Below, piece by piece: positions 31,562-32,688 of a DNA stretch of 32,688 bases. How positions within the stretch are numbered: the stretch's first letter is position 1; the number at the start of each line of letters is the position of its first letter. This DNA comes from Mucilaginibacter sp. (GTDB taxonomy: Bacteria; Bacteroidota; Bacteroidia; Sphingobacteriales; Sphingobacteriaceae): contig NZ_JAQBOW010000095.1 in NCBI RefSeq assembly GCF_028287845.1, forward strand, positions 1 through 32,688, written 5' to 3'. Both the position numbers and the translations under genes were made by a program. Under the pieces are notes generated by a model that saw only the letters and a list, made by a program, of their open reading frames with translations, was not told where the DNA came from and ran no database searches.

Positions 31562-31893
31562 TTTTTATATGAGGTTTAAACATTCACCAACAACCCGCAA
31601 TAAAATTAGTTAATATAATCTTATGATATTGGGTATTAAGATAATTTCGGTTAAAACTAAATTGATAATGCAATGCCATTACTAAGGGTCTTATAAGACC
31701 AGGGTAAACTTTTTTCAGGGCGAGACAATCGTACTAACTTTAGTATAGCAAAAAAATCTTAGACACTTATGCCAGGAAAACCTTGCAATCGTCTAAGATT
31801 TCTCACTCGTTCCTCGTATCGAAATGACAATAGCTTTTTAGGTTGGAGTAAAATTACACTATAACCTAATTACTAATCTCTAATCTCTCTAGC
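31562..31893. other. Intergenic stretch with dispersed-repeat sequence
   Basis: No gene is supported here. It contains an 11-base perfect inverted repeat AAATCTTAGAC (31754-31764) with its complement (31791-31801), then TTCTCACTCGTTCCTCGTATCGAAATGACA (31801-31829, of which the last 20 bases are the part I recognise from intergenic repeats in other genomes), and a CTAATTACTAATCTCTAATC word near the S9 peptidase stop that echoes the repeat at 25256. Confidence 0.6.
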
Positions 31894-32688
31894 TTATTTT
31901 TTCATATTTAAATTGGGCAGGTTATTATTGCCTTTTAGATATTTTTCTAAATATTGAAAGTTCACATTTTGAATTAATACGTAACTGCTCAGGTCGTACG
32001 CGGCACCGTGCGCCCCCTTAGGGTATATGCGCAAATCTACATCTTTACCGGCCGCTGTTAAAGCGGTGAGCAGTTGCATGGTATTGGCCGGGTGCACGTT
32101 ATCGTCGCTCATAGAATGGATAAGCAATAAATGATCTTGCAGGTTTTTAGCATAAGTTAAGGTTGAGCTGGCATCATAACCAGCCGCGTTTTCTTTTGCG
32201 AGGCCCATGTACCGCTCGGTATAAACATCATCATATAAGCGCCAATCGCTTCCTGCCGAATTTGCCAGCCCCGCCTTAAACACGCCGGGGTGGGTTAATA
32301 AGGTATAAACTGTACTGTAGCCCCCGTAGCTTGTACCCATTATGGCTATATTTCCCTTGTCAACAAAAGGCAGTGTATTCATGTATTGGGCGGTTTCCGC
32401 AAAGTCATTACTTTCGTATTTACCCAGTTGCTTATAGCCTATCTTTAAAAAGGCGCTGCCATAATTAGATATGCCGCGATTGTTCAAATCAACAACAATA
32501 TACCCGTTTTGGGCCAGCCATTGCTGCCAGCCATTTGCCGAAAACTGGTTATACACCGCATGCGATTCGGGACCACCATAAATGGTTAACACTACCGGAT
32601 ATTTTTTTTGCGGATCAAAATTAAATGGCTTTATCATATAAGCATCCAAACTGGCACCATCACTTGTTTTCACTTTAAACAATTCGGG
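31894..32688 (-). CDS. S9-family (prolyl oligopeptidase/DPP IV-like) peptidase, C-terminal part
   Basis: The alpha/beta-hydrolase domain of an S9 serine peptidase. It is open at the window edge: the frame continues upstream with PELFK, so the beta-propeller domain and true start lie outside. The triad is complete: Ser in GTSYGGYST, Asp in SMSDDNVHP and His in KGAHGAAYD; VVLTIYGGPESHAVY is the oxyanion strand. These enzymes remove dipeptides or cut after proline in oligopeptides; the Bacteroidota copies are mostly periplasmic. The short tail ends YLKGNNNLPNLNMKK. Family call firm. Confidence 0.9.
   Translation of the reverse strand, partial: PELFKVKTSDGASLDAYMIKPFNFDPQKKYPVVLTIYGGPESHAVYNQFSANGWQQWLAQNGYIVVDLNNRGISNYGSAFLKIGYKQLGKYESNDFAETAQYMNTLPFVDKGNIAIMGTSYGGYSTVYTLLTHPGVFKAGLANSAGSDWRLYDDVYTERYMGLAKENAAGYDASSTLTYAKNLQDHLLLIHSMSDDNVHPANTMQLLTALTAAGKDVDLRIYPKGAHGAAYDLSSYVLIQNVNFQYLEKYLKGNNNLPNLNMKK

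Overview
The window looks like chromosomal DNA of a Bacteroidota bacterium, most likely of the Sphingobacteriaceae type (Mucilaginibacter/Pedobacter-like; the genus is a guess). Four things support this: a type IX secretion plug-domain protein (DUF5103), a lipoprotein TamA homologue (TamL), AT-rich leaders without clear Shine-Dalgarno sites, and promoters of the form TTG-N20-TAnnTTTG. Both tRNA genes lack an encoded CCA. No phage, intact insertion sequence, CRISPR array or rRNA was seen. Most genes are core or metabolic.

Layout. 1-1230: the end of a probable carotenoid locus (phytoene synthase) and a cytochrome b5-like protein. 1231-2840: a PfkB kinase, divergent tRNA-Asn, and a gene-free stretch carrying a degraded copy of the tRNA 3' end plus its terminator, possibly the scar of an integrated element. 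2842-6045: a FadL-type porin with an SGNH lipoprotein, then a VOC protein. 6290-11800: a ThuA-like protein and an EamA exporter on the plus strand meet, one base apart, a GH99-like hydrolase / MFS / class V aminotransferase-fold operon on the minus strand. 11940-15671: an aldo/keto reductase and a three-gene set (two PLP-dependent dehydratases of different folds plus RidA) that fits amino-acid deamination with clean-up of reactive enamines. 15848-17627: an ECF sigma factor and MurB.

17742-18322: a RelE/ParE-like toxin-antitoxin pair with a good promoter and a perfect palindrome inside it. 18439-21368: threonine synthase and a secreted M28 peptidase. 21647-25209: a 69-residue unknown, the T9SS plug-domain protein and an ABC-F ATPase. 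25330-27322: a Tat-type SGNH hydrolase and quinone-dependent PyrD. 27411-27784: a tRNA-Cys apparently co-transcribed with a 57-residue basic protein. 27788-30912: an SpoU-type RNA methyltransferase and TamL, head to head with overlapping 5' ends. 31028-32688: an unknown membrane-anchored protein and the C-terminal part of an S9 peptidase that runs off the window.

Many gene ends carry long, near-perfect inverted repeats with different sequence words; some are plainly terminators, others look like dispersed intergenic repeats. I did not find a clearly new defence or biosynthetic system. The best leads are the tRNA-Asn duplication, the tRNA-Cys/57-residue protein unit, the overlapping trmH-like/tamL starts, the two-dehydratase-plus-RidA operon and the toxin-antitoxin operator.
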